DNA of 57,017 bases from Nocardioides sp. Root140. GTDB taxonomy: Bacteria; Actinomycetota; Actinomycetes; Propionibacteriales; Nocardioidaceae. Positions 31,331 to 39,810 of this stretch are shown here, in pieces (the first letter of the stretch is position 1; every line of letters starts with the position of its first letter). Made by a program: the position numbers and the translations under genes. The stretch lies in the NCBI RefSeq assembly GCF_001426745.1, contig NZ_LMFI01000005.1, positions 1 through 57,017 of the forward strand, read 5' to 3'. A model generated the notes under the pieces. It made no database searches. It saw only the letters and a list, made by a program, of their open reading frames with translations, and was not told the origin of the DNA.

Positions 31331-31876
31331 TCAGGCCTTCGCATCCACGATGAGCCCTGCGAGATCCAACTCAAGGCGATCCGCCGCTAAGCGCCTGCGG
31401 GTCAGGGTGTCTCCTTCGCAGACTTCCACGTAGGGATGGCCACCCACCCAGAACCCCCGGTCCAGATCCTTGGCGAACCTACTGTTGGTGGCTGCCTTTT
31501 CGCGCATGGAATCGGAGCAGTTCCCGAGGTTGATCTCCTTGCCCAGGAGAGGCTCAACATCCACGCCATTGACCTTGAGCAGGTCTATGGAAACCACACC
31601 GATGAGTCCGTTGAGCGCGGTGCAGGAGTTCGGGGCAGATAGGGGGAAGCCCATCTCGCTGGCTTCCAGGACCGCGGCGGCCCGTCCGGCCCATGCACCG
31701 GCGCGGATGCCTCCCACCGAGGGCTGATCAATGAGCGGCTTCCAGAAGCTGTCGTGGTCGAGGGAGCCCAAGCTGTAGATAGCCTCGCTCACCACGTACT
31801 TCCCTGCGGGCAACCTGACCCAAGCTTCTGTCGCTCCGTCTTGCGGAAGAATGGGGGTGAACTCCTGGTCGGCCAT
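31331..31876 (-). CDS. Hypothetical protein, 181 aa
   Basis: No family is recognised. ATG at 31876: MADQEFTPILPQDGATEAWVRLPAGKYVVSEAIYSLGSLDHDSFW. It is soluble, with a middle region of small residues (GIRAGAWAGRAAAVLEASEMG) and two cysteines. Converges on the replication-relaxation gene. No clear ribosome site. Confidence 0.55.
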   Translation of the reverse strand: MADQEFTPILPQDGATEAWVRLPAGKYVVSEAIYSLGSLDHDSFWKPLIDQPSVGGIRAGAWAGRAAAVLEASEMGFPLSAPNSCTALNGLIGVVSIDLLKVNGVDVEPLLGKEINLGNCSDSMREKAATNSRFAKDLDRGFWVGGHPYVEVCEGDTLTRRRLAADRLELDLAGLIVDAKA

Positions 31877-32331
31877 GAGTGGACCCTATCTAGCGCCATG
31901 GTTGCTGGACGCGGGAATGGACCGAGTGTCCGTAAGAGCGCTGATTCGCTCCAGCAGGGACTCCCGCCCTGAGTGCCTCGACTACAGCCCGCATGGGGTT
32001 GCGGCTGTAGCTGTCGTCTCCCCGGGAAGCTGACGACATTCGACGGAATACCCACTGGCTGCAATACCGCACGGGGAGACACGACTTCCTGCAGGTGCAG
32101 CAACCTGAGCCCGGCATCGCTCCGAGCAGCTACTCGTCGCCCACTGCATTCTCGTTAGGTCGCTGGATGTCCAATCCCGGATCTAGCCATCTCTCACCAG
32201 GATCTTGAATCGATGGAAGCGCCGCGCACCAAGGCCAAAGCTGCAGACACTGCAACACGCGCAACAACTCAGGGGACACCTATCGGCCTACGCAAAGCGA
32301 GAGTCGCTCGCGCGTTACCGGTGCATCCGAT
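31877..32331. other. Intergenic gap at the right side of the accessory region
   Basis: 455 bases with no supported gene. An imperfect inverted repeat of GTCGTCTCCCCG (near 32016) with CGGGGAGACACGAC (near 32083) is present. The accessory region probably ends here, because the next genes belong to the MoxR/ADH operon of host type. I found no attachment-site duplication matching the left gap. Confidence 0.45.
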
Positions 32332-32973
32332 CTAAGAAGCGGTCGCGACGAGCGACGCTAGCCCAGCCCGCACCGTCGCCGGGAGACTTCGGATCGTGAA
32401 GTCGGTGATCGACCAACGCAGTTCGTCGAGTGGGATCGAGCGAAGCGCCTCCACCGCCTCACTGGCGGCCTCCTCGGACTTGACGTCTTGCAGGACCTCT
32501 ACAAGCACATCGCGGACGTGCCAGCGGTTGTGGTGTGTTCCGAGCCGCGCGAGAGCGCGGACGACCTGACCCAACGCTTTCGGACTCTGAGTTCCCCGTG
32601 CCACGCGACGCAGAAAGTTGGCGAGAGTGTCGCAGTATTCAAAGGAGAAACTGCCGACACCGACGTGCTCGGCAAAGCGCTGGATGACCCGACCAAAGGC
32701 CGGCGCATCCCACTCCCATAGCCACTTGATTGAGGTGAGATCCATCCAGGGCAGAACGCGGACCAAGGAAGCCATGTCGTCGTCATTGTCTTCATCAAGT
32801 GTCAGCGCCCACTCGGCCACCTTGATGAGGTCCTCCCCGCCGGGACGGCTCAAAAGTCTGTCGCGCAGTCGCTCCGCCTGTTCTTCGCGCGTTTCCCATG
32901 AGTCATGTGTTGCCTTCGCCCCAATGGCCCGCTCCATGGCCTCTACAAAGTTCCCCGAGCTGAAATCGATCAC
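32332..32973 (-). CDS. Helical repeat-like protein in the MoxR-vWA operon
   Basis: A 213-residue, mainly helical protein starting at a GTG placed directly after the vWA stop (TAG-GTG). It contains HEAT-like helix pairs (SPKALGQVVRALARLGTHHN, VLVEVLQDVKSEEAASEAVEALRSI) and acidic stretches. It is the last gene of the NDMA-ADH, MoxR, vWA series. Its contiguity suggests a scaffold or adaptor for the MoxR-vWA chaperone pair. No known family name is recognised. Confidence 0.7.
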   Translation of the reverse strand: MIDFSSGNFVEAMERAIGAKATHDSWETREEQAERLRDRLLSRPGGEDLIKVAEWALTLDEDNDDDMASLVRVLPWMDLTSIKWLWEWDAPAFGRVIQRFAEHVGVGSFSFEYCDTLANFLRRVARGTQSPKALGQVVRALARLGTHHNRWHVRDVLVEVLQDVKSEEAASEAVEALRSIPLDELRWSITDFTIRSLPATVRAGLASLVATAS

Positions 32974-33930
32974 CTAGACGCGGTCGTCGGCCATCAGCCG
33001 ATTGAGCAGCCGCGGCACGTCGAGCACGCTTTCAACCGCGGCCCAGGCGGCTCCCGAGACGCGAGCCAACTGTTCGGCTGCCTCCACGTCGTCGCTCGGA
33101 GCCAGGATGATCAGCTCCTGGAGGTTGGACGCCGCAGCCGTGGCCTCGAACTCCTCGGTGGCCCGGCAGTCCGACAGGAGCAGGGTCACCTTGCGCCGAG
33201 CGCCGGCCTTGGTCAACTGCGAGCGGGCTTGCTCGAGAGCGGCGGCCAGCGAGGTCGTCCCGTGACCGCGCAGGGACAGGATCGACGCCACCGTTTCGCT
33301 GGCCGATCGCCGCTCGGTCATCGACTTGAGCACGTCGACCCGGGCGGCGAAGGTGATCACCGCGTTCTCGCGGGGGGCCAGGCTGGCACAAGCGGCAGCC
33401 GCCACCGCCGCTGTCGTCAGGCGGGCACCGTTCATCGAGCCCGACCTGTCGATCACCAGGCACAGCGCGAGCTCAGGCTTCGACCAGTCGCTGACGAGGA
33501 GCTCGTCGAGTCGCGCACTGCGGCCTTCCGCGCGGGCTGAGAGCACCCGGTCCATGGATCGGTCGAGGTCGACGTCGCCGGCGTCCAGGGCTGGGCGGAT
33601 GCGCCGCTTCGAGATCCCGGATGACTTCGGCAGTCCACGCCGTGTCTGATCCAGGATGAGCCGAGGAGCCAGGCGACGCACCTGGCTGCGAAGTTCCGGG
33701 TCGGTCGCCAACGACATCTCTACCAGCAGCGACAGCGTCTCGTCGGCGCCGTCCGCCAGCGCCGAGTTCAGAGCTTCCTGGTCGAGGACGCCGACCTCCG
33801 GTGACAGCTCGGCGAACCGCGGGTTGCGGGCCAGGTCGGATCGGCCGGTCGTGCGCTCACCGCGCGGGCGGTCACGCGCTTCCGGGCTGGGCTTCGGCTG
33901 GGGCGAGCCCGCCGGGGGTGGCGGGCTCAG
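32974..33930 (-). CDS. von Willebrand factor A domain protein, partner of MoxR; probable CTG start
   Basis: A vWA protein of about 318 residues. The C-terminal vWA domain has the MIDAS motif D-R-S-G-S-M-N-G (about 161-168), with a TT/ST segment near GHGTTSLAAALEQ and a later acidic residue in LLLSDCRATEEF. The first ATG (33717) would remove about 71 residues that look coding (RNPRFAELSPEVGVLDQEAL). The frame is open back to a CTG at 33930 that overlaps the MoxR stop as CTGA, in the style of the other junctions here, and no ATG, GTG or TTG lies between. So a rare CTG start is likely. MoxR-vWA pairs act as chaperones inserting cofactors or metals. Confidence 0.82.
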   Translation of the reverse strand: MSPPPPAGSPQPKPSPEARDRPRGERTTGRSDLARNPRFAELSPEVGVLDQEALNSALADGADETLSLLVEMSLATDPELRSQVRRLAPRLILDQTRRGLPKSSGISKRRIRPALDAGDVDLDRSMDRVLSARAEGRSARLDELLVSDWSKPELALCLVIDRSGSMNGARLTTAAVAAAACASLAPRENAVITFAARVDVLKSMTERRSASETVASILSLRGHGTTSLAAALEQARSQLTKAGARRKVTLLLSDCRATEEFEATAAASNLQELIILAPSDDVEAAEQLARVSGAAWAAVESVLDVPRLLNRLMADDRV

Positions 33931-34862
33931 GGTTCCCCCGGCGACCCCTCGGAGTCGGAGTCGTCCGTCGAGTCGTCTGTCGGCTCGGGCCCGAAGATCC
34001 GCTCGTACATCTCGCGCACCACGTCCTCGGGGCTGCGGCCAGTGGAGTCGTGGAGTCGGATCCGGCCGCTGAGGGACACCGTCGAAGCGGCCAGGCCGAC
34101 ATGCCAGTCATCGACCGGCACGCCGCGGAGCCCGGCCAGCTCCACCGCGATCCGGGCAATGTCGATCGCGCCGCGCACCGACGAACCCCACTCGAGGCCA
34201 TCGTGCTCGCGGGAGGCACGCACGAGAGCCACCACCTTGGCACGCCAGGACGGGTCGATGTCGGGGGAGTGCAGGGAGACGATGTCGCGCTCCGCCTCGG
34301 CCGACTGATAGCCCATCGAGATGCGGCAGGTGCGGTCATACAGGGCGCTGGAGACACGCGCCGTGCCGACGGCGTCGAAGGGGTTCATCGCGGCGACGAC
34401 GCCGAAGCCGGGCGCCGCGAAGACGCGTCCCAGACGGGGTACGGCGATCTCCTTCTCCGACATCGCGGCAAGGAGCACGTTCAGGGTCTCCTCGGGAATC
34501 CGGTTGAGCTCCTCGACATAGAGCAGGCCGCCGGTCCTCATCGCCTCGAGCAGCGGCCCGTCCTCGAAGATCTCGGCCGCATAGCCGCGCTCCAGGACCA
34601 GGGCCGGATCGAAGTGCCCGATGAGGCGCGCGGGCGTGAGTTCCGCGTTGCCCTCTACCAGGACGAACGGGATCTCCCTATCGCGAGCTACCTGCCGGAG
34701 CAGGGTGGACTTGCCGGTCCCGGGTGGGCCCTCGAGGAGCACGTGGGCGCCACTGAGCAGCGCGGCTTCGAGGATCTGGGCCTCGTCCGCGCGGGCGACC
34801 GCGGCCAAGGGCGCGACGAGGGACGTCGTCGCACCCTTGGCGGGAATCGGTGCTGTGTTCAC
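33927..34862 (-). CDS. MoxR family AAA+ ATPase
   Basis: A 311-residue AAA+ protein with Walker A G-P-P-G-T-G-K-S (45-52), Walker B LLYVEE (113-118) and a sensor-like AAMNPFDAVGTARVSSAL with arginine. Its GTG start directly follows the ADH stop (TGA-GTG). MoxR ATPases work with vWA partners to mature enzymes, for example methanol dehydrogenase. Here the client is probably the NDMA-dependent ADH at the head of the operon, or its mycofactocin or metal loading. That client assignment is inference from gene order. Confidence 0.93.
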   Translation of the reverse strand: MNTAPIPAKGATTSLVAPLAAVARADEAQILEAALLSGAHVLLEGPPGTGKSTLLRQVARDREIPFVLVEGNAELTPARLIGHFDPALVLERGYAAEIFEDGPLLEAMRTGGLLYVEELNRIPEETLNVLLAAMSEKEIAVPRLGRVFAAPGFGVVAAMNPFDAVGTARVSSALYDRTCRISMGYQSAEAERDIVSLHSPDIDPSWRAKVVALVRASREHDGLEWGSSVRGAIDIARIAVELAGLRGVPVDDWHVGLAASTVSLSGRIRLHDSTGRSPEDVVREMYERIFGPEPTDDSTDDSDSEGSPGEP

Positions 34863-35975
34863 TCAGTGCTCGTGAACCACGACGCCGCGCACGTTCTTGC
34901 CGGCGAGGAGGTCGTCGTACCCCTCGTTGACCTGGTCGAGGCGATACGTGCGCGTGATGATCTCGTCCAGCTTGAGGTCGCCGCTCTGATAGAGGCCGAG
35001 GATCTTGGGGATGTCGACGGTGGGGTTGCAGTCGCCGAAGAGGCTGCCCTTGATGGTCTTGCGGAACAGGGTCAGGATCGAGCCGGGCAGCTCGATGTTC
35101 TGCTCGTCGAGCTTGTTCAACCCGGTCACTACGACGGTGCCGCCCTTGCCGATGGCGTTGAAGCCACTGGCGACGATCTCCGAGGTGAGCAGTCCCGGCG
35201 TGAGGATCGCAGAGTCGGCCCCCTGGCCACGGGTGAGCTCCACGATCTTGTCCTGTGCCTCTTCGGCGCTGGCGAAGGCGTGCGTCGCGCCCAGCTCCAT
35301 CGCCTTCTCGCGCTTGTTCTCCAACGGGTCGATGGCCACGATGTTCTTGGCACCCGAGAGGCGGGCGCCCTGCACGGCGTTGATGCCGATGCCGCCGATC
35401 CCGTAGATCGCAACGGTGTCACCCGCCTTGACGTTGGCGGTGTTCACGGCAGCGCCCCAGCCGGTCGGCACACCGCAGCCCACGAGGACCGCCTTCTCGA
35501 GCGGCAGGTCGTCATCGACCTTGACGCAGGAGTTCTGGTGGATCACGCCGTACTGGCTGAAGGTGCCGAGCATGCACATGGCGCCGTACTGACCGCGCGG
35601 ACCGGAGATCGGGAAGCGCTCGCCCGGCAGGTAGCCCTCGAGGATGGTGGCACCCATGTCGCAGATCGACTGCTGGCCACTGGCGCAGTAGCGACAGCTG
35701 CCGCAGTTGGGGATGAACGAGCAGACGACATGGTCGCCGACCTTGACGCGCGTGACGCCGGGGCCGACTTCCTCGATGATGCCGGCGCCCTCGTGGCCCA
35801 GCACCATCGGGAGGCGCGCCTCGAGGTCACCATGCGCGATGTGCACGTCCGAGTGGCACAGACCGGCGTGCGTGTAGCGGATCAGGACCTCCCCGGCTTG
35901 CGGTCCGTCGAGGTCGAGCTCTTCGATCTCAATCGGCTTACCGGTCTCGTAAACGACGGCGGCGATGGTCTTCAC
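34863..35975 (-). CDS. NDMA-dependent (mycofactocin-coupled) alcohol dehydrogenase
   Basis: A 370-residue zinc ADH of the nicotinoprotein type (Rxyl_3153/NDMA-dependent family). Catalytic zinc residues C40, H61 and E62; structural zinc cysteines C91, C94, C97 and C105. The dinucleotide fold G-I-G-G-I-G is near 193. These enzymes hold NAD(H) tightly and pass electrons to mycofactocin rather than exchanging NADH. Start GTG at 35975 with AGGAG upstream. It heads the ADH-MoxR-vWA operon, is divergent from a GAF-Fis regulator and has a TGTCCA-N5-TGAACA site in its promoter. It likely oxidises a primary alcohol to the aldehyde handled by the nearby ALDH. Confidence 0.93.
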   Translation of the reverse strand: MKTIAAVVYETGKPIEIEELDLDGPQAGEVLIRYTHAGLCHSDVHIAHGDLEARLPMVLGHEGAGIIEEVGPGVTRVKVGDHVVCSFIPNCGSCRYCASGQQSICDMGATILEGYLPGERFPISGPRGQYGAMCMLGTFSQYGVIHQNSCVKVDDDLPLEKAVLVGCGVPTGWGAAVNTANVKAGDTVAIYGIGGIGINAVQGARLSGAKNIVAIDPLENKREKAMELGATHAFASAEEAQDKIVELTRGQGADSAILTPGLLTSEIVASGFNAIGKGGTVVVTGLNKLDEQNIELPGSILTLFRKTIKGSLFGDCNPTVDIPKILGLYQSGDLKLDEIITRTYRLDQVNEGYDDLLAGKNVRGVVVHEH

Positions 35976-36031
35976 AGGGGCTCCTAGGTTGTGATCGGGC
36001 TCACACCGTGGCAAGATATCGGCAGAGATTC

Positions 36032-36048
36032 TGTTCAATATCTGGACA
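36032..36048 (-). promoter_or_regulatory. Shared operator at the ADH promoter
   Basis: Read toward the ADH gene, the sequence is TGTCCA-GATAT-TGAACA, an imperfect inverted repeat with 5-base spacing. The same TGTCCA-N5-TGAACA, in the same orientation to its gene, lies before the ALDH-mft operon at 37797-37813. It lies 57 bases upstream of the ADH start and 75 bases upstream of the regulator start. Probably the binding site of the GAF-Fis regulator encoded between the two. Confidence 0.65.
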
Positions 36049-36122
36049 AGTCGCGATCGCGGCGTCCCCCAGACTTTGTGACGGCGGTCACCCGGCCGCC
36101 GGCTGCGAAGGGAACCCGCCAC

Positions 36123-37763
36123 ATGGACCCGCACCTGTCTGCTGGACCACCACGCACCAGCGTCCGCGAAGACATCGCGCTGTCGTGGAGACGCGTGACC
36201 ATGGCGGGTCTCGACCCGTCCGCAGAGTTCGACACCGCGGCCCACGACGTCGACCCGGGCAGTTCGCTGCTGACGGGTGCGACGCCGGTGCTCGAAGAGC
36301 TCGAGGATCATCTGCGAGGAAGCAACTACTCCACGCTGCTGGTGGACCGCGACTGCCGCGTCGTTCGGCGATGGTTCGACGACCCGCGCCTGGAGGACGG
36401 CTTCGACTCGCTCAAGGTCACGCTCGGAGCCAGCCTTCTGGAGGAGAACATCGGCACCAACGCGCTGGGCACCGCCATGGTCACCCGGCAGGGCATCAGC
36501 ATCAACGGGCGCGAACACTTCGCGCAGGCCCTCCAGAGGTTCAGCTGCTACGGCCACCCGATCAGGCACCCGCTCACCAAACGCATCGAAGGCGTCCTCG
36601 ACATCACGACGATCGCCGAGCAGAGCAGCCCGCTCCTGCCGCCGCTGGTCTCCCGGGCTGTGCACGACATCGAGCAGCGACTCCTCGACGGAAGCCGAAC
36701 GTCGGAGAAGAGTCTGCTCCAGGCGTTCCAGGCGGCCGCCGGCCTGCGCCGCCGAGCCATCTTGGCGATCGGGGAGGACATCGTGTTGTCCAACCACGCC
36801 GCCAACGACCTGCTCAGTCCCGGCGACATCGCGCTGCTTCGCGCGCTTGCCGAGGAGCCGCAGCGACAGGAGCAGACCCTGGAGCTCACGCTCGAGGGAG
36901 GCGACGCTGTGAGCATCGAGATCTCGCGAGTGGGAGGCGCTCGACGGGGCGCGCTCCTGCGGGTGGACCGCGTGAGCGGGGACCGGGCTCGGGCGGTGAT
37001 GACTCAGACCCAGCTCAAGGAGATCGGTGCCCCTCGCATCATCACGGGCGTCCCGGGAACTGGTCGTTCCACGCGGGCGAGGGAGTTGGCGGCCGAGCAT
37101 CCCCCGCTGAAGATGATGCGACCTGCGGCGGCACTCCTCGAAGGTGGTGCCGAGTGGGCGTGCGAGTTCGAGGACGCGATGCGTCGTCCGAAAGGGACGG
37201 TCTGCGTGGACGGGATCGACCTGCTGCCCGATGAGTTGCTCGACCTCGTCGTCGACTGGGTGGAGCGGGACCCGCGCCCAGACCTGATCTTCACCGCAGG
37301 ACCGGTCTCGGGCCTCACCGGTCGCGCGGCCGCTCTGGCCGGGATGGCGATGAGTCGAGAGGAGCTCGTCCCGCTGTCCGCGCGACGCAAGGACATCCCC
37401 GGCCTGGCTGCGGCAATGCTGAGCGAGGTCGCACCCAACGGGGCGGTTCACCTGGCTCCGAGCCTCATCGGGGCCCTCACCGCCCAACCGTGGCCGGGCA
37501 ACCTGCGTGAGCTGAAGGCCGTGATCCACCAATTGGCCCAGCAGCGAACTGTCGGAGCCCTCACCGTGCCGGACCTCCCGGAGCAGTACCGCGTGACGTC
37601 GCCCGATCATCGGCTGACGGCCCTGGACCAGGCGGAGCGAGACGTGATCGTCACGGCGCTCAAGGCAGCAGACGGCAACAAGGTGCGAGCAGCCGACGAA
37701 CTGGGCATGTCGCGCACAACTCTCTACGCGCGCATGCGAACGCTGCGCATCACGACGTATTGA
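36123..37763 (+). CDS. GAF-Fis type transcriptional activator (AcoR/MimR-like)
   Basis: A 546-residue regulator. Residues 60-200 form a GAF-like ligand domain (LLVDRDCRVVRRWFDD, EENIGTNALGTAMVTRQGISINGREHFAQALQRFSCYGHPI, the usual AcoR-type pattern). The centre is an AAA-like region with Walker A-like GVPGTGRST (near 309) and CVDGIDLLPDELL. The C-terminal Fis HTH is AERDVIVTALKAADGNKVRAADELGMSRTTLYARM (about 505-540). I see no GAFTGA sigma-54 loop, so it probably works with the ordinary polymerase. It likely senses an alcohol or aldehyde and switches on both arms of the locus. ATG at 36123 by homology. Confidence 0.88.
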   Translation: MDPHLSAGPPRTSVREDIALSWRRVTMAGLDPSAEFDTAAHDVDPGSSLLTGATPVLEELEDHLRGSNYSTLLVDRDCRVVRRWFDDPRLEDGFDSLKVTLGASLLEENIGTNALGTAMVTRQGISINGREHFAQALQRFSCYGHPIRHPLTKRIEGVLDITTIAEQSSPLLPPLVSRAVHDIEQRLLDGSRTSEKSLLQAFQAAAGLRRRAILAIGEDIVLSNHAANDLLSPGDIALLRALAEEPQRQEQTLELTLEGGDAVSIEISRVGGARRGALLRVDRVSGDRARAVMTQTQLKEIGAPRIITGVPGTGRSTRARELAAEHPPLKMMRPAAALLEGGAEWACEFEDAMRRPKGTVCVDGIDLLPDELLDLVVDWVERDPRPDLIFTAGPVSGLTGRAAALAGMAMSREELVPLSARRKDIPGLAAAMLSEVAPNGAVHLAPSLIGALTAQPWPGNLRELKAVIHQLAQQRTVGALTVPDLPEQYRVTSPDHRLTALDQAERDVIVTALKAADGNKVRAADELGMSRTTLYARMRTLRITTY

Positions 37764-37796
37764 TCGCCCTTGATCGCCGTCGTCGTCGCCGTGGAG

Positions 37797-37813
37797 TGTC
37801 CAGAGACTGAACA
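37797..37813 (+). promoter_or_regulatory. Shared operator before the ALDH-mft operon
   Basis: TGTCCA-GAGAC-TGAACA, the same site as in the ADH promoter, 75 bases before the aldehyde dehydrogenase start. Its presence before both arms predicts joint control of mycofactocin biosynthesis and its client dehydrogenase. Confidence 0.65.
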
Positions 37814-37888
37814 ACGGCGCGGACCAACGGGAGTGATCCTGTCTCATGGACCTAGCACGGTGCTGGCCCCCGTACCCGGAGGCATCCC

Positions 37889-39394
37889 ATGACCGCTGTT
37901 CTACCCGACCTGCACGCTTCGGTGTTGCCTGCCGTGCGTGACTTCCTGAAAGCCCCGAAGCAACTGTTCATCGGTGGCGAATGGGTGGACGCCGCGAGCG
38001 GCGAGACGTTCGAGACCATCGACCCGGCCACCGGTCGAGTCCTCACGACGGCCGCCCGCGGCGGCGCCGAAGACATCGACCGGGCCGTCTCGGCCGCGCG
38101 CACCGCGTTCGAGGGCGAGTGGTCGCTCTGGACGCCCGCCCAGCGGCAGCGCATCCTGTTCCAGATAAGCGAGGCCATCCGCGATCGCGCGGAGGAGTTC
38201 GCCCAGATCGAGTCTCTCGACAACGGCAAGTCTGCCGGCGTCGCCCAGGCGGTCGACGTCCTGTGGACCGCAGAGCTTTTCGCGTACTACGCCGGCTGGG
38301 CCACCAAGATCGAGGGCCGGACCATCCCGGTCTCGGTCCCGTGGGCTCCCGGCGCGCAGTGGCACGCCTACACGCTGCGCCAGCCCGTCGGCGTGTGCGG
38401 CGGCATCGTCCCCTGGAACTTCCCGCTACTGATGGCTGCCTTCAAGGTGCCGGCCGCACTGGCCACCGGGAACACGTCGGTGCTCAAGCCGGCCGAGCAG
38501 ACGCCGCTCTCGGCGCTGCTCCTGGCCGAGGTGATGGCCGAGGCCGGTCTCCCCGACGGTGTGTTCAACGTCGTGACCGGCTACGGCGAGGCCGGCGCTG
38601 CGCTGGCCTCGCACATGGACGTGGACAAGATCGCCTTCACCGGATCGACCGAGGTCGGCAAGCTTGTCGTCGACGCGGCTCGCGGCAACCTGAAGAAGGT
38701 CTCGCTGGAGCTGGGCGGCAAGAGCCCGCAGGTGGTGTATGCCGATGCGGACCTCAGCGCAGCGATCCCCGGTGTGGCCAGTGGTTTCCTCTTCAACCAC
38801 GGCCAGGCCTGCACGTCCGGCACGCGGCTGCTCGTGGAGGAGTCGATCTTCGAGGAGTTCACCCAAGGCGTTGCGGAGGTGGCCGGGGCGAGCAAGATCG
38901 GCCACGGCCTCGACCCCACCTCCGAGGTCGGTCCGCTCGTCGACGGCACCCAGCTCGAACGTGTTACCGGCTACATCGAGGCAGGTCTTCGCGACGGCGC
39001 CCGCGCGCTAACCGGCGGCGCTCGCCACGGCACGGAGGGCTTCTATGTCGAGCCCACCCTGCTGGTCGATGTGGACGACTCGTTCAGCGTCTACCGCGAG
39101 GAGATCTTCGGTCCGGTGGCCGTCGCGACTCCGTTCAAGGCCGATGAGGGGGTCCGTCGTCAAGCCAACGACACTCCGTTCGGACTCGCCGCCAGCGTCT
39201 GGACGCGTGACGTCTCCAAGGCCCACCGGACTGCGCGCGAGATCAACGCGGGCACGGTGTGGGTCAACTGCCACAACGCCTTCGACGCGGCCATGCCCTT
39301 CGGCGGCTTCAAGCAGTCCGGTTGGGGCCGCGAGCTCGGGGAAGGCGCCATCGATCTCTACACGCAGAACAAGTCCGTCAACATCGCCATCTGA
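37889..39394 (+). CDS. Aldehyde dehydrogenase
   Basis: A 501-residue NAD(P)-dependent ALDH. The catalytic cysteine C308 is in FNHGQACTSGTR, the general base E274 in VSLELGGKS, the cofactor motif GSTEVG at 252-257, and PWNFPLLMA at 175-183. It would oxidise the aldehyde made by the NDMA-dependent ADH to the acid, which the acyl-CoA synthetases in the same window could then activate. The ATG at 37889 has a GGAGG site. It begins the operon that continues into mftA 15 bases later. Confidence 0.95.
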   Translation: MTAVLPDLHASVLPAVRDFLKAPKQLFIGGEWVDAASGETFETIDPATGRVLTTAARGGAEDIDRAVSAARTAFEGEWSLWTPAQRQRILFQISEAIRDRAEEFAQIESLDNGKSAGVAQAVDVLWTAELFAYYAGWATKIEGRTIPVSVPWAPGAQWHAYTLRQPVGVCGGIVPWNFPLLMAAFKVPAALATGNTSVLKPAEQTPLSALLLAEVMAEAGLPDGVFNVVTGYGEAGAALASHMDVDKIAFTGSTEVGKLVVDAARGNLKKVSLELGGKSPQVVYADADLSAAIPGVASGFLFNHGQACTSGTRLLVEESIFEEFTQGVAEVAGASKIGHGLDPTSEVGPLVDGTQLERVTGYIEAGLRDGARALTGGARHGTEGFYVEPTLLVDVDDSFSVYREEIFGPVAVATPFKADEGVRRQANDTPFGLAASVWTRDVSKAHRTAREINAGTVWVNCHNAFDAAMPFGGFKQSGWGRELGEGAIDLYTQNKSVNIAI

Positions 39395-39409
39395 TCGAAA
39401 GGTTGAGAC

Positions 39410-39511
39410 ATGACACCCCCAGAAGACACCACCCACGACAACGCCGAGGAGGTTGTTGCCGAGGACCTGATCGAGGAGGTCTCGATCGACGGCATGTGTG
39501 GCGTCTACTGA
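39410..39511 (+). CDS. mftA: Mycofactocin precursor peptide MftA
   Basis: A 33-residue peptide, rich in acidic residues (EEVVAEDLIEEVS) and ending IDGMCGVY, the canonical mycofactocin C-terminus. The final Val-Tyr pair is decarboxylated and cross-linked by MftC, then released by MftE and modified to the redox cofactor. It starts at an ATG preceded by a weak AGG, 15 bases after the ALDH stop. Its TGA shares one base with the mftB start (TGATG). Confidence 0.96.
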   Translation: MTPPEDTTHDNAEEVVAEDLIEEVSIDGMCGVY

Positions 39512-39810
39512 TGCCTGACCTCCTGCTGGACCCCATGTTGGAGGGGGCCTGGGCGCTGTCGCCGTCGGTCGCGCTTCGCCCGGAGCCCTTCGGTGCGTTG
39601 GCCTACCACTTCGGCAACCGCAAGCTCACCTTCCTCAAGCGTCCAGAGCTGGTGATCGTCGTCCGGGTGCTCGGTGAGCACCCGGACGTCCGGTCGGCCC
39701 TGGTCGCCGCGGGAGTTCCGCCGTCCCAGCACGCGGCGTACGGCGAAGCGCTGCGTGGCCTCGCCCGCACCGACATGATCCGGCCGCGCGAGAAGGAGCT
39801 GGCGAGATGA
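39511..39810 (+). CDS. mftB: Mycofactocin peptide chaperone MftB
   Basis: A 99-residue RiPP recognition element-type protein (PqqD-like fold): ALSPSVALRPEPFGALAYHFGNRKLTFLKRPELV. It binds the MftA leader and presents the peptide to the radical SAM enzyme. It overlaps mftA by one base and mftC by ATGA, so stoichiometric translation is likely. Confidence 0.93.
   Translation: MPDLLLDPMLEGAWALSPSVALRPEPFGALAYHFGNRKLTFLKRPELVIVVRVLGEHPDVRSALVAAGVPPSQHAAYGEALRGLARTDMIRPREKELAR

Noticed and set aside
5775..32331. Attachment-site direct repeat bounding the accessory region
   Set aside because: No convincing duplicated core was seen between the left and right gaps by eye; a computed repeat search would be needed.
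33801..35987. Plus-strand frame of 728 codons over MoxR and ADH
   Set aside because: Antisense shadow of two well-recognised genes; composition is Arg/Gly/Val-rich without motifs.
36001..37847. Upstream part of the long minus-strand frame continuing from the ADH
   Set aside because: Residues before the GTG at 35975 lack family similarity, and a ribosome site supports the GTG; this part is antisense to the GAF-Fis regulator.
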